From Nitrosomonadales bacterium (GTDB lineage Bacteria > Pseudomonadota > Gammaproteobacteria > Burkholderiales > Gallionellaceae): 42,765 nucleotides of DNA. Shown here piece by piece: positions 5,948-14,331 of the stretch. The DNA is taken from positions 1-42,765 of the forward strand of contig JACRPU010000047.1 of the NCBI GenBank assembly GCA_016223025.1, written 5' to 3'. A program made the position numbers and the translations under genes. How positions within the stretch are numbered: position 1 is the first letter of the stretch; each line of letters opens with the position of its first letter. Below the pieces are notes generated by a model that was not told the origin of the DNA, searched no databases, and was given only the letters and a program-made list of their open reading frames with translations.

Positions 5948-8782
5948 ATGAATACGGGCCAAGCGAGTTTCGATACATCGGGCAAAGCGGGCGCCGATAC
6001 CCTGCTGCTGGTTGACGGCTCATCCTACCTGTATCGCGCCTTCCATGCGCTGCCGGACTTGCGCAGCCCGCAGGGGGAACCGACCGGGGCGATCTACGGT
6101 GTGCTCAACATGTTGCGCCGCCTGCGCGCCGATTACCCGGCGGATTATAACGCCTGCGTGTTTGACGCAAAAGGCAAAACTTTCCGCGACGACTGGTATC
6201 CCGAATACAAGGCGCACCGCCCGCCCATGCCGGAAGACCTCGCGGCACAGATCGCGCCCCTGCATGAAGCCGTCGCCGCTTCCGGCTGGAATCTCGTGAT
6301 GGTGGAAGGCGTGGAGGCGGACGACGTGATCGGCACCCTGGCCCGGCAGGCCCCGCAAGGCGTCGCTCGCTGCATCATTTCCACCGGAGACAAAGATCTC
6401 GCGCAACTGGTCAACAGCCGGGTGCATCTGATCAACACCATGAGCAACGAGACGCTGGACGAAGCGGGCGTGCTGGCAAAATTCGGCGTGGAGCCTGTAC
6501 GGATGGCGGACTATCTGGCGCTGATCGGCGACAGCGCCGACAACGTGCCGGGCGTGGCCAAGTGCGGGCCCAAAACCGCCGTCAAATGGCTCGCGCAATA
6601 CGGCACGCTGGATAACCTGATGGCGCATGCCGGCGAGATCGGCGGCGCGGTCGGCGAGAATCTGCGCGCCGCGCTGGGCTGGCTGCCGCAAGGCCGCAGG
6701 CTGGTTACGGTGAAATGCGATGTGGCGCTGGGCAAGAAATTCGACGAACTGACAGCACCTGCCGCCGACAACGAAAAGATGAAGGCGCTGCTCGATCGTT
6801 TTGGGTTTAAATCCTGGATGCGCGAAATGGCCGGCGCCGACACCGGGCGCCGAGAATTGAGCACCCCGCCACAAGGCGCCCCCGCGACTAACACCGAGAA
6901 TGCGAATTCCGGTTACAAAAAGGGACAAGAACAGCGCCAGTTCGCGCCGCCCGCCCTGCCCGCAGTTGCCAACGATACCTCGCACTACGAAACCATCCTC
7001 ACCGAAACCCGGCTCGATGCCTGGCTGGAAGAAATCCTGCAAGCCGATCTCGTTTGCGTGGACACCGAGACCACCGGCCTCGACGCGATGAACGCGCAAC
7101 TGGTCGGCATCTCGTTCGCCGTCACGCCTCACCGCGCCGCTTATCTGCCGCTGGCGCACCGTTATCCCGGCGCGCCGGATCAGCTCGACCGCGGGCATGC
7201 GCTGCACAAACTGAAGCCCTGGCTGGAAAGCGCGCGGCACAGGAAACTCGGGCAGAACCTCAAATATGACCAGCACATTTTCGCCAACCACGGCATCCGG
7301 CTTGCCGGTATCGCCGAGGATACGCTGCTGCAATCCTACGTGCTGGAAAGCCACCGGCCGCACGATCTGGGAAACCTCGTGCTGCGCCATCTGGGCCTCA
7401 AGACCACCCCCTACTCCGATGTGGCAGGCAAGGGCGCAAAGCAGATCGGCTTCGACCAGGTGGACATCGCAACCGCCGCGCGCTACGCGGCGGAAGATGC
7501 CGACATCACGCTGCAACTGCATCGGATATTATCGCCGCAACTCGAGTCGCAAGGCAGGCTGGATGCGGTTTACCGCAACATCGAGATGCCGGCGCGCGAA
7601 GTGTTGTTCGAGATGGAACGCAACGGCGTGCTGATTGATTGCGCCATGCTGGCGCGGCAGAGCCGCGAGCTGGGAGAAAAAATACTCGCCATAGAAAAAC
7701 AGGCTTTTGAAGCGGCAGGGCAACCTTTCAACCTGGGATCGCCCAAGCAATTGCAGGAAATCCTGTTCGACAAGCTCGGCATTCCTTCCGGGAAAAAGAC
7801 CGCGACCGGCGCGCGCTCCACCGACGAAGAAGTGTTGCAGGAGCTCGCCCTCGATTACTCGCTACCAAAAATTCTGCTGGAACACCGCAGCCTGGCCAAG
7901 CTCAAGTCCACCTACACCGACAAGCTGCCGCAGATGGTGGACCGCAAAACCGGGCGCGTGCATACCAGCTATTCGCAGGCGGTGGCGGTGACGGGGCGGC
8001 TGGCCTCCAGCGATCCCAATTTGCAGAACATCCCGGTACGCACCCCGGAAGGCCGCCGCATCCGCGAGGCTTTCATCGCGCCGCACGGTTCGCGCATCAT
8101 GTCGGCGGATTATTCGCAGATCGAATTGCGCATCATGGCGCATCTCTCCGGCGACGCGGGGCTGCTGCGCGCGTTCGCCGGCAACGAAGACATCCACCGC
8201 GCCACCGCGGCGGAAGTGTTCGGTATTGCGCCCGATGCGGTGAGCGGCGAGCAGCGCCGCTACGCCAAGGTCATCAATTTCGGCCTGATCTACGGCATGT
8301 CATCCCACGGCCTGGCCAAACAGCTCGGCATCGAACGCAGCGCCGCGCAGCAATACATAGACTTGTATTTCGCGCGCTATCCCGGCGTGAAGAATTACAT
8401 GGACAGCACCCGCGAACAGGCCAGGAGGCAAGGCTTCGTCGAAACGGTGTTCGGTCGCCGCCTGTGGTTGCCGGAAATCGCCGGAGGCAACGCCATGCGC
8501 AGACAAGCCGCCGAGCGCGCCGCCATCAACGCCCCGATGCAGGGCACGGCAGCGGACTTGATCAAGCTTGCCATGATCGCCGTGCAGAGCTGGCTGGCCA
8601 AAGAAAAGCTGCAAACCCGCCTCATCATGCAGGTGCATGACGAACTGGTGCTCGAAGTGCCGGAGCACGAATTGCCGCAAGCGCGGGAAAACCTGCGCGA
8701 TCTGATGTGCCGCACCGCCGAACTCAGCGTGCCGCTGGAAGTGGGGCTGGGAGTGGGATGGAATTGGGATGAGGCGCATTAA
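5948..8782 (+). CDS. polA: DNA polymerase I
   Basis: The gene encodes the repair and Okazaki-fragment polymerase with all three activities. Residues 1 to about 310 form the 5'-3' exonuclease, with VDGSSYLYRAFHALP near the start and GDSADNVPGV. A short low-complexity linker follows. The 3'-5' exonuclease keeps its DxE motif (Asp372, Glu374 in DTETTG), so proofreading should work. The polymerase domain has motif A DYSQIELR (Asp721), the O-helix motif RRYAKVINFGLIYG, and motif C VHDE (897-899). The ATG at 5948 gives 944 residues, close to the family norm. An open frame continues upstream into the divergent gene but is not conserved. The 3' end overlaps the convergent SGNH gene by 59 bases. Confidence 0.96.
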   Translation: MNTGQASFDTSGKAGADTLLLVDGSSYLYRAFHALPDLRSPQGEPTGAIYGVLNMLRRLRADYPADYNACVFDAKGKTFRDDWYPEYKAHRPPMPEDLAAQIAPLHEAVAASGWNLVMVEGVEADDVIGTLARQAPQGVARCIISTGDKDLAQLVNSRVHLINTMSNETLDEAGVLAKFGVEPVRMADYLALIGDSADNVPGVAKCGPKTAVKWLAQYGTLDNLMAHAGEIGGAVGENLRAALGWLPQGRRLVTVKCDVALGKKFDELTAPAADNEKMKALLDRFGFKSWMREMAGADTGRRELSTPPQGAPATNTENANSGYKKGQEQRQFAPPALPAVANDTSHYETILTETRLDAWLEEILQADLVCVDTETTGLDAMNAQLVGISFAVTPHRAAYLPLAHRYPGAPDQLDRGHALHKLKPWLESARHRKLGQNLKYDQHIFANHGIRLAGIAEDTLLQSYVLESHRPHDLGNLVLRHLGLKTTPYSDVAGKGAKQIGFDQVDIATAARYAAEDADITLQLHRILSPQLESQGRLDAVYRNIEMPAREVLFEMERNGVLIDCAMLARQSRELGEKILAIEKQAFEAAGQPFNLGSPKQLQEILFDKLGIPSGKKTATGARSTDEEVLQELALDYSLPKILLEHRSLAKLKSTYTDKLPQMVDRKTGRVHTSYSQAVAVTGRLASSDPNLQNIPVRTPEGRRIREAFIAPHGSRIMSADYSQIELRIMAHLSGDAGLLRAFAGNEDIHRATAAEVFGIAPDAVSGEQRRYAKVINFGLIYGMSSHGLAKQLGIERSAAQQYIDLYFARYPGVKNYMDSTREQARRQGFVETVFGRRLWLPEIAGGNAMRRQAAERAAINAPMQGTAADLIKLAMIAVQSWLAKEKLQTRLIMQVHDELVLEVPEHELPQARENLRDLMCRTAELSVPLEVGLGVGWNWDEAH

Positions 8783-10178
8783 CGCCGCTGCGTTGAGTCG
8801 CGTCTGCCGCCATTCCGGAGCCAGGCAGATTATGTGCGAGCAGGTAATCCGCCATCACTTCCGCAGCCAGCCGCTGGCCAGCGGCGTTCCAGTGGTCGTC
8901 GTCATGAAAATAGAGGGCGTTCGCGTCAATTCTCCGGTAGGCATCGTAAAGACTCACAAAGGGCACATTCAGGGAGCGTGCCGTATCTTCGAGCGGAGCG
9001 ATCTGGTTGCGACCGTCGTAATCGGGGAAACGCTTGCGGTCAATCTGCCACGCGTCATAGTGGTCCGCCACATCAACCGGGTGAGGAATAAACAGAAACG
9101 CGAGAGGAACGCCGTTCTGCCCCGCAATGTCGCGCATCCGGCGCATTACCGCCCCCATCAGCGCAACCTTGTAACGGGCCGACTCGCTTTTGGGCGTCAG
9201 GCTGACGTCGGCGCTGTAATAATCAGTATGGGTGTTGGTGATAATGTCGTTATGCTCGACAACATGGCTGCGGTATTCGCGTTCCGCCTCCCCGAGCAGA
9301 AAATCCAGGTTGGAGAACCTGGAGCGGTCCGCCGGTTGCATGGAACCTGAGATACTTCGAAGAGCGCGCTTGAGGATGGATTCCCGCTGATTCAGGTCAA
9401 ATAAGGTACGCACCCTGGAATCAAGTTTCCACCGGTTTTCCACAAGCGCGCCATCCGTATCCAGCAGAAACATCTTGTTGCGCAAGAGATCCCCGTAATC
9501 GTTGCCCGCAAAGATTGCCACAATGACAAGATCTGGGCGGAGCCCGGGCAGCTCATCTTCCATTTTCAGGCTCACCTGGTCCGGTCCGTAGGAGCTTACC
9601 CCGGCGTTTACAACTTCAACCTGCTTGCCGAGGCGCTTTTCGAGCAACGTGCCAAGCTGGGCCGCAAAGGTCTCTTCCTGGTTGCTGTAGAAGGCATGAA
9701 TGAATGAGTCACCGTAAACAGCCAAACGCGTTGCCTTGCCGGCTGGCAGCAATTCCGGCCCGCGAAAACCATCGGAGTTGATGCGGTAAGCCGCCGTTTC
9801 GCCGCCGTTCAGAGGGGCGCGTGTCATCACGCCGTCGCGGCTCGGGATGAACTTGAAAATCAGCCGGTCGTCGTACTGGTAGTTGGGCCGGAAACGGGAT
9901 CTGAGCATGATTTCTCCGGCCATTTCCATGAAAGCGAGCATGGTCAGGATGGTGACGACAAGCAGAAGGATGCTGCCGGCAATCCGGGTTGGAAGCAGCG
10001 CACAAAGCGCGATCCCGATGCCAACCGCGCCTATCAGCATCTGGGTTGAGCCAAAACCCGGCTCTCCCCCGTAGAAAGGATGATCCGAAATTGCGTAGGC
10101 GACCACCAGCGCCCCCAGCAGGAGTAGGAGTATCCGGACAATCCGTGCGGCAGATGCTGAAGCCGGGTTGGGGCTCAT
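8724..10178 (-). CDS. Membrane-anchored SGNH/GDSL hydrolase-like protein
   Basis: The 484-residue protein has three hydrophobic segments in its first 95 residues, so it is anchored in the inner membrane with the rest probably periplasmic. The SGNH esterase core begins with a YGDSF block (nucleophile Ser158). It continues with a FAGNDYGD block supplying the Gly and Asn, and ends with HDDDHWN giving the Asp-x-x-His pair (about 426-429). All four catalytic positions are present, so ester or acetyl-group hydrolysis or transfer is likely, as in polysaccharide acetylation enzymes. I chose the ATG at 10178 because the best promoter (-10 at 10196-10201) lies downstream of the earlier TTG at 10202. 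The last 20 residues overlap polA in antisense and look unconserved. Confidence 0.8.
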   Translation of the reverse strand: MSPNPASASAARIVRILLLLLGALVVAYAISDHPFYGGEPGFGSTQMLIGAVGIGIALCALLPTRIAGSILLLVVTILTMLAFMEMAGEIMLRSRFRPNYQYDDRLIFKFIPSRDGVMTRAPLNGGETAAYRINSDGFRGPELLPAGKATRLAVYGDSFIHAFYSNQEETFAAQLGTLLEKRLGKQVEVVNAGVSSYGPDQVSLKMEDELPGLRPDLVIVAIFAGNDYGDLLRNKMFLLDTDGALVENRWKLDSRVRTLFDLNQRESILKRALRSISGSMQPADRSRFSNLDFLLGEAEREYRSHVVEHNDIITNTHTDYYSADVSLTPKSESARYKVALMGAVMRRMRDIAGQNGVPLAFLFIPHPVDVADHYDAWQIDRKRFPDYDGRNQIAPLEDTARSLNVPFVSLYDAYRRIDANALYFHDDDHWNAAGQRLAAEVMADYLLAHNLPGSGMAADATQRSGVNAPHPNSIPLPAPLPAAR

Positions 10179-10195
10179 GGTGGGCGGCAAGGGGG

Positions 10196-10224
10196 ATATC
10201 AAACGAGACAGGAAACACCGTCAA
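10196..10224 (-). promoter_or_regulatory. Sigma-70-like promoter of the SGNH gene
   Basis: On the minus strand TTGACG (complement of 10219-10224) is followed after exactly 17 bases by TGATAT (complement of 10196-10201). This favours the downstream ATG at 10178 as the gene start. Confidence 0.45.
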
Positions 10225-10373
10225 ATATATCATGCCGCTTTGGTAAACTTCAAACCGCTGGCAGCGCTTCCGCGTCTGCCAGTTTCTGCGGCTTGAGGTG
10301 CGGCCTTCCGGTTTTCCCGAGTGCAATAGCCTCGGACAACGGCAGTTTCATGCAACAACTTCGTCCGAGTCCG

Positions 10374-10402
10374 TTGACATCATGGCATGCGCTACGTAGA
10401 CT
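10374..10402 (+). promoter_or_regulatory. Sigma-70-like promoter of the first GMC oxidoreductase gene
   Basis: A perfect TTGACA at 10374-10379 and TAGACT at 10397-10402 are separated by 17 bases. The predicted start is near 10409, about 85 bases before the ATG at 10494. Confidence 0.5.
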
Positions 10403-10493
10403 GCGAACCCAGTGCCAGCATCGCCTCCCCCATCCTGCTTGACAGCAGGACATCATCAAAAAGTCAAACCCATTGCCGCAGGAACCCAAGACC

Positions 10494-12149
10494 ATGACGA
10501 GCGAAGACCCGGAACATGGCTCCCATCCGCACACGGATTACGCGAATGAGGTTTGGGATGTCGCCGTGATAGGCGCCGGCATGGGAGGGGCGACAGTTGG
10601 TTTCGAGTTGGCAACGGCCGGGCATCGCGTCATCTTTCTCGAAAAAGGCCTCGCGGATTTTTCAAGCGCGGACAACACCCTGCAACTTGACAGCGAGGAC
10701 CCTTCCAGGCGGTTGCGCAACGGCAGTTGGCCATCCAGGATCAGCGGCAACATCGGCGGAGCGCGGTCACAATTTTTCGCGCCACTCGGTTGTGGAGCGG
10801 GCGGCACCACCCTGCTTTATGCCGCAGCCCTGGAAAGATTTGACCCGGGCGATTTCAAACCTTCATCGGAGCCAGACAGGCCAACGGATGGTTGGCCCAT
10901 TTCTTTCGAGCAATTCCAGCCCTACTACCGCAAGGCGGAGAAAATGTTCAAGGTTCGCGGGACATGGGACCCGCTCTGCCCCGACGAAGGATCGCAACTG
11001 CTGGCGCCACCCCGCATGGCCGGGTGCGATGAGCATTTCATGGAATCCTTCAAGGCCTGCGGCCTGCACCCTTACCGATTGCACGTTGCCTATGGTTACG
11101 AGCCGGGATGCATGGAATGCGGGGGCCGAATTTGCCCGCGAGGATGCAAGAGCGATGCAAAAACCATTTGCCTTGACCCGGCCTTGAAAACCGGGAATGC
11201 GCACCTCATTGATCGCTGCGAGGTCGAGCGTCTGGCAGCCGACGCTTCATCCGTCAAGGAAATTCTTTGCCGGCGCGAGGGAGAAAGATTCTCCATACGG
11301 GCGCGGATTGTCGTGCTGGCCGCCGGTGCTTATTTTACCCCGGTACTGCTGCTGAAATCCGGCAACGAGCACTGGCCCCGTGGCCTGGCGAATACCTCAG
11401 ACATGGTTGGCCGGAACCTCATGTTTCACGTCTCCGACTTCATAGCCGTCTGGCCGCGCGGCAGGCATTCGACGCAAGGGCCGCGCAAGACTCTCGCGTT
11501 CCGGGATTTCTATGTGCATCGGGGCATCAAGCTGGGATCGGTGCAGTCAACGGGCCTTACCGCCGGCTATGGCAATATCGCATATTTCCTCAAGACCGCA
11601 TTCGATCAAAGCCGCTGGAGATGGCTCAAGCCGGTGCGGCCACTGCTGAGAATACCCGCCTATATCGCCTCGATCGTGTTTGGCAAGGCGACAATTTTTG
11701 CCACGATACTGGAAGATAAGCCCTATCCCGAAAACCGCGTCGTCCCTGACCCAGATGAACCGGGCGGGATGCGTTTCGAATATGCGGTGCATGCCGAACT
11801 GCGCGAGCGCATCCATATGCTCAGGAATCTGGTTAGAAAGGCTCTCGCGCGGCACCGCCTGATGATTATCAGCCCGGAATCAAACCTGAACTACGGCCAT
11901 CCCAGCGGCACCTGCCGTTTTGGCTCGGATCCTGCCTCCAGCGTGCTTGACGCGAATAACAAGGCGCACGACATGGATAATCTTTACGTGGTTGACGCAT
12001 CCTTCATGCCGACCAGCGGTGGCGCAAGCCCCAGCCTGACGATCGCGGCAAACGCGCTGCGCGTGGCCGAACATATCGGCGACAGGCTGCGGCGCGAGAA
12101 ATACCATAGTGTCGCGAACCAAACCGTATTCAGCGCCGCCAGAACATGA
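10494..12149 (+). CDS. GMC-family FAD-dependent oxidoreductase
   Basis: This is a glucose-methanol-choline family flavoenzyme of 551 residues. The N-terminal dinucleotide-binding motif GAGMGG is at 27-32, followed by the FLEKG strand end that binds the FAD ribose. The C-terminal GMC domain has the histidine-rich GHPSGTCRF segment, then VVDASFMPTSGGASPSLTI, typical of the family active site. A cysteine-rich stretch GCMECGGRICPRGCKSDAK (about 205-225) is also present, as in several sterol- or alcohol-oxidising relatives. The substrate is unknown. An in-frame TTG at 10473 exists, but the ATG at 10494 has AGGAA at a suitable distance. The 3' end overlaps the convergent SDR gene by 20 bases. Confidence 0.9.
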   Translation: MTSEDPEHGSHPHTDYANEVWDVAVIGAGMGGATVGFELATAGHRVIFLEKGLADFSSADNTLQLDSEDPSRRLRNGSWPSRISGNIGGARSQFFAPLGCGAGGTTLLYAAALERFDPGDFKPSSEPDRPTDGWPISFEQFQPYYRKAEKMFKVRGTWDPLCPDEGSQLLAPPRMAGCDEHFMESFKACGLHPYRLHVAYGYEPGCMECGGRICPRGCKSDAKTICLDPALKTGNAHLIDRCEVERLAADASSVKEILCRREGERFSIRARIVVLAAGAYFTPVLLLKSGNEHWPRGLANTSDMVGRNLMFHVSDFIAVWPRGRHSTQGPRKTLAFRDFYVHRGIKLGSVQSTGLTAGYGNIAYFLKTAFDQSRWRWLKPVRPLLRIPAYIASIVFGKATIFATILEDKPYPENRVVPDPDEPGGMRFEYAVHAELRERIHMLRNLVRKALARHRLMIISPESNLNYGHPSGTCRFGSDPASSVLDANNKAHDMDNLYVVDASFMPTSGGASPSLTIAANALRVAEHIGDRLRREKYHSVANQTVFSAART

Positions 12150-12873
12150 GCTTCTCTTTCACCCGGGATTTAAGCGATTTCGGCGGGGTATGCTCGCGGT
12201 CTTTTTCAAAAATTATTACCTTGCGGCCCCCTCGCGGCTGCTCGATGATCCGCAGCGCCCATTCGGCGCAGACCGACGGATCGGTGCCGCCGGGGTCGCC
12301 CATCCGGGTTTTCATCGGGCCCGGCATCCATTCCGCGCAAATTATATCGGGGTAAGCGTTGCCGAGGTCTGCCGCGATCGCTTTGGTCAGCGCGTGCAAT
12401 CCCCCTTTGGAGGCCGCATAGGCGGAGCTGTTCGGGATGGGCGAAAGGTCGGCGTAGCTTCCCACGTTGATGATGCGGCCGCTGCCCCGGCGCATCATGT
12501 GCGGGAGCGCGGCCCGGCAACAGTTCGCAGCCCCTCCCAGATTGACCGCAATGGCCCTCATCCAGCTTTCGGCATCCTGTTCGAGGAAGCTGATTTTCGG
12601 ATAAATTGCGGCATTATTGACAAGCACATCAATCCTGCCAAACGCATCGGCGACCAGGTTTATGGTTCCGGTTACTTTCTCCGCTTCGGATACGTCAACC
12701 ACATGCCAGCTAAAACGACCGTCGCCGATCAGTTCCGAGGTTTCCCGCAATGGCGGCTCGCGGCTGCCAAGCCCGACGACGGTCGCGCCGCGCCGAACCA
12801 GGCCAACCGCCAAAGCGCGCCCTAACCCGGAACCCGCGCCGGTAATCACTACCACTTTGTCACCGATGGTCAT
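12130..12873 (-). CDS. Short-chain dehydrogenase/reductase (classical SDR)
   Basis: A 247-residue NAD(P)-dependent oxidoreductase with an intact classical SDR core. The cofactor motif TGAGSGLG lies at 11-18 and NNAA at 86-89. The catalytic residues are Ser139 (in INVGS), Tyr152 and Lys156 (YAASK). No cofactor preference can be read with confidence. It is the last gene of the minus-strand cluster that starts at the sxtJ-like gene, 116 bases downstream of the second SGNH gene. Its partner is probably a sugar, a polyketide-like carbonyl or another alcohol handled by this cluster; that is inference. The final residues RVKEKLMFWRR are basic. Confidence 0.9.
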   Translation of the reverse strand: MTIGDKVVVITGAGSGLGRALAVGLVRRGATVVGLGSREPPLRETSELIGDGRFSWHVVDVSEAEKVTGTINLVADAFGRIDVLVNNAAIYPKISFLEQDAESWMRAIAVNLGGAANCCRAALPHMMRRGSGRIINVGSYADLSPIPNSSAYAASKGGLHALTKAIAADLGNAYPDIICAEWMPGPMKTRMGDPGGTDPSVCAEWALRIIEQPRGGRKVIIFEKDREHTPPKSLKSRVKEKLMFWRR

Positions 12874-12989
12874 CCGGGTTACTCCTTGAGTTTGGTTTCC
12901 CCATCATTGCACCTGACCGGGTATGCAGGCCTGGTCGGGCAGCCGTCCGGCAATCTGCCTTTCCCGTGCCGGATATCAGCGCTACCGCA

Positions 12990-14198
12990 TCACGGGGCGG
13001 CACAAAATTGCCGCAGGATCGGCTCCGAAAGCTTTGCGGCTATCACGCGGTTTGCCTCCGGGTGCAGATGAACCCAGGACAACAGATAGTGCCGGTCCTG
13101 ATCCAGGGCGCCGATGACATCCACGAACGGCACATTCTGTTTTTCAGCCCACTGCTTCATATCCTTCATCAGGCGCTGGTGAACGAGCAGCGAGTATTCG
13201 TATGTCGTGACTTCCTTCTTGGCCGCCATGCGGCGGCTGATTTCTCCGGCTTCCTGATCGTAAGTGACGCCGCGCAGATTCAGGCGTTCATGTTTTGCGC
13301 CGGGCAGCGGCGAGCGGGATGTTGCCTGCTGGCTCACAACGATGAACTTGCTTCCCGCGTTTCGGCTGGCATCGAGCAGCGCCGTCAAACTGGCCAGGAA
13401 AAACCGGCTGCGCTCGTTCATGAGCGGTTCAAGCTTGACCGATGGGTCGGTAAGAGAGACGCGCTCGCCAATTATCGTTTGGTCAATGAAGGCGACCAGC
13501 AGCAGGCGGTTCACCAGTTTCGCGTAGAGTTTCCCGATCACCCCTTCCGGGTTGCCGGTCATGGTGCTATCGTTGCGGCCCTCATAGAATGTCACGACGT
13601 CCGGAGAAAGTTTTACGCCCTCGGCGGTGAACATGGCCACAATATTGTGAGATCTGGCATGGGGGATGGCAAAATTTATCACCTCGAAACGAGTATTGCC
13701 GCCACAACGTTCGTTCAGCAGCTTCTCCAGATAATACGGGTAGGTCTCGTCATCCCGGTCATAAAAGCCAAAGGTCGAAGAGGCGCCCAGAGTCAGGACG
13801 CGGATGACACCGGGAGCCTTTTGCTGGCTGAAATCCTTCCCGCGGAATCCCTGAGCGTTGATTGCCACAGGGATTCTTTCCCCGGTATCGGCATCCTTGG
13901 TGCTCTTGTTCTCGTTGGGAAAGAACTTGGTGTATCCCCCGAGATCCTGCCCGTGAACCTCTACCGTATCTTTGCGCGCCTTTTCCTGTGCGGCGACCTG
14001 GAGTTCCTTGTCGGATAGCCGAAATCTTTTTTCCTGCTCGGGGCGGTCAACATTGCGGTACCACTCGGTGCCATACAGGAGAACTCGCGGGCCGATGCCC
14101 CATGCGAAGTAGATGCGTATGGCCGCTTCGGCAAACAGGCAGCCCACCGCCAGACCGATCATCAGTGTCGCTATTTCCTTCCAGTGCTTGATTCTCAT
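12990..14198 (-). CDS. SGNH/GDSL hydrolase-like protein of the carbamoyltransferase cluster
   Basis: A 402-residue protein with one N-terminal membrane segment (about residues 10-32), so most of it should be periplasmic. SGNH features are present: LTLGASSTFG with nucleophile Ser140, a FYEGRND segment supplying Asn, and a C-terminal HLHPEANRVIA with the catalytic His (about 377-379). The residue before Ser is Ala rather than Asp as in GDS, which is common in this subgroup. It lies 133 bases downstream of the carbamoyltransferase on the same strand, an arrangement I recall from many proteobacteria. A role as glycan O-acyl esterase or transferase is likely but unproven. Confidence 0.8.
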   Translation of the reverse strand: MRIKHWKEIATLMIGLAVGCLFAEAAIRIYFAWGIGPRVLLYGTEWYRNVDRPEQEKRFRLSDKELQVAAQEKARKDTVEVHGQDLGGYTKFFPNENKSTKDADTGERIPVAINAQGFRGKDFSQQKAPGVIRVLTLGASSTFGFYDRDDETYPYYLEKLLNERCGGNTRFEVINFAIPHARSHNIVAMFTAEGVKLSPDVVTFYEGRNDSTMTGNPEGVIGKLYAKLVNRLLLVAFIDQTIIGERVSLTDPSVKLEPLMNERSRFFLASLTALLDASRNAGSKFIVVSQQATSRSPLPGAKHERLNLRGVTYDQEAGEISRRMAAKKEVTTYEYSLLVHQRLMKDMKQWAEKQNVPFVDVIGALDQDRHYLLSWVHLHPEANRVIAAKLSEPILRQFCAAP

Positions 14199-14331
14199 AA
14201 TGCTCGCCGACTCTTAAAACGAATGCCAAACAAGGGGGCGCCACGAACGCCAGAGCCGCCAAAGGCCATGACCCATACCCCCACAAATACTCGCTCCGGC
14301 CTTTGCCGTCACGATAAATCCGAAAACTGCC

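Larger units (their letters stand above)
10179..10493. other. Divergent control region between SGNH and GMC genes
   Basis: This stretch of 315 bases holds no gene I can support. It carries two divergent promoter candidates, described separately. In between is a GC-rich stretch with a short reverse-strand frame (LPLSEAIALGK and onward) that may be a decayed gene piece. Confidence 0.5.

Noticed and set aside
6020..7522. 500-codon open frame antisense to polA
   Set aside because: It has no motif and is shadow composition; polA is intact and conserved over the same bases.
10250..10351. Short minus-strand frame ending LPLSEAIALGKTGRPHLKPQ and on, between the SGNH and GMC genes
   Set aside because: It vaguely recalls a small conserved family but has no ribosome-binding site and lies over a promoter region. 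It may be a decayed fragment, but I cannot support it as a gene.
14213..14286. Hydrophobic minus-strand frame (WPLAALAFVAPPCLAFVL) in the gap between carbamoyltransferase and SGNH genes
   Set aside because: It looks like a membrane anchor, but it begins at a TTG without a ribosome-binding site and runs into the SGNH gene in another phase.
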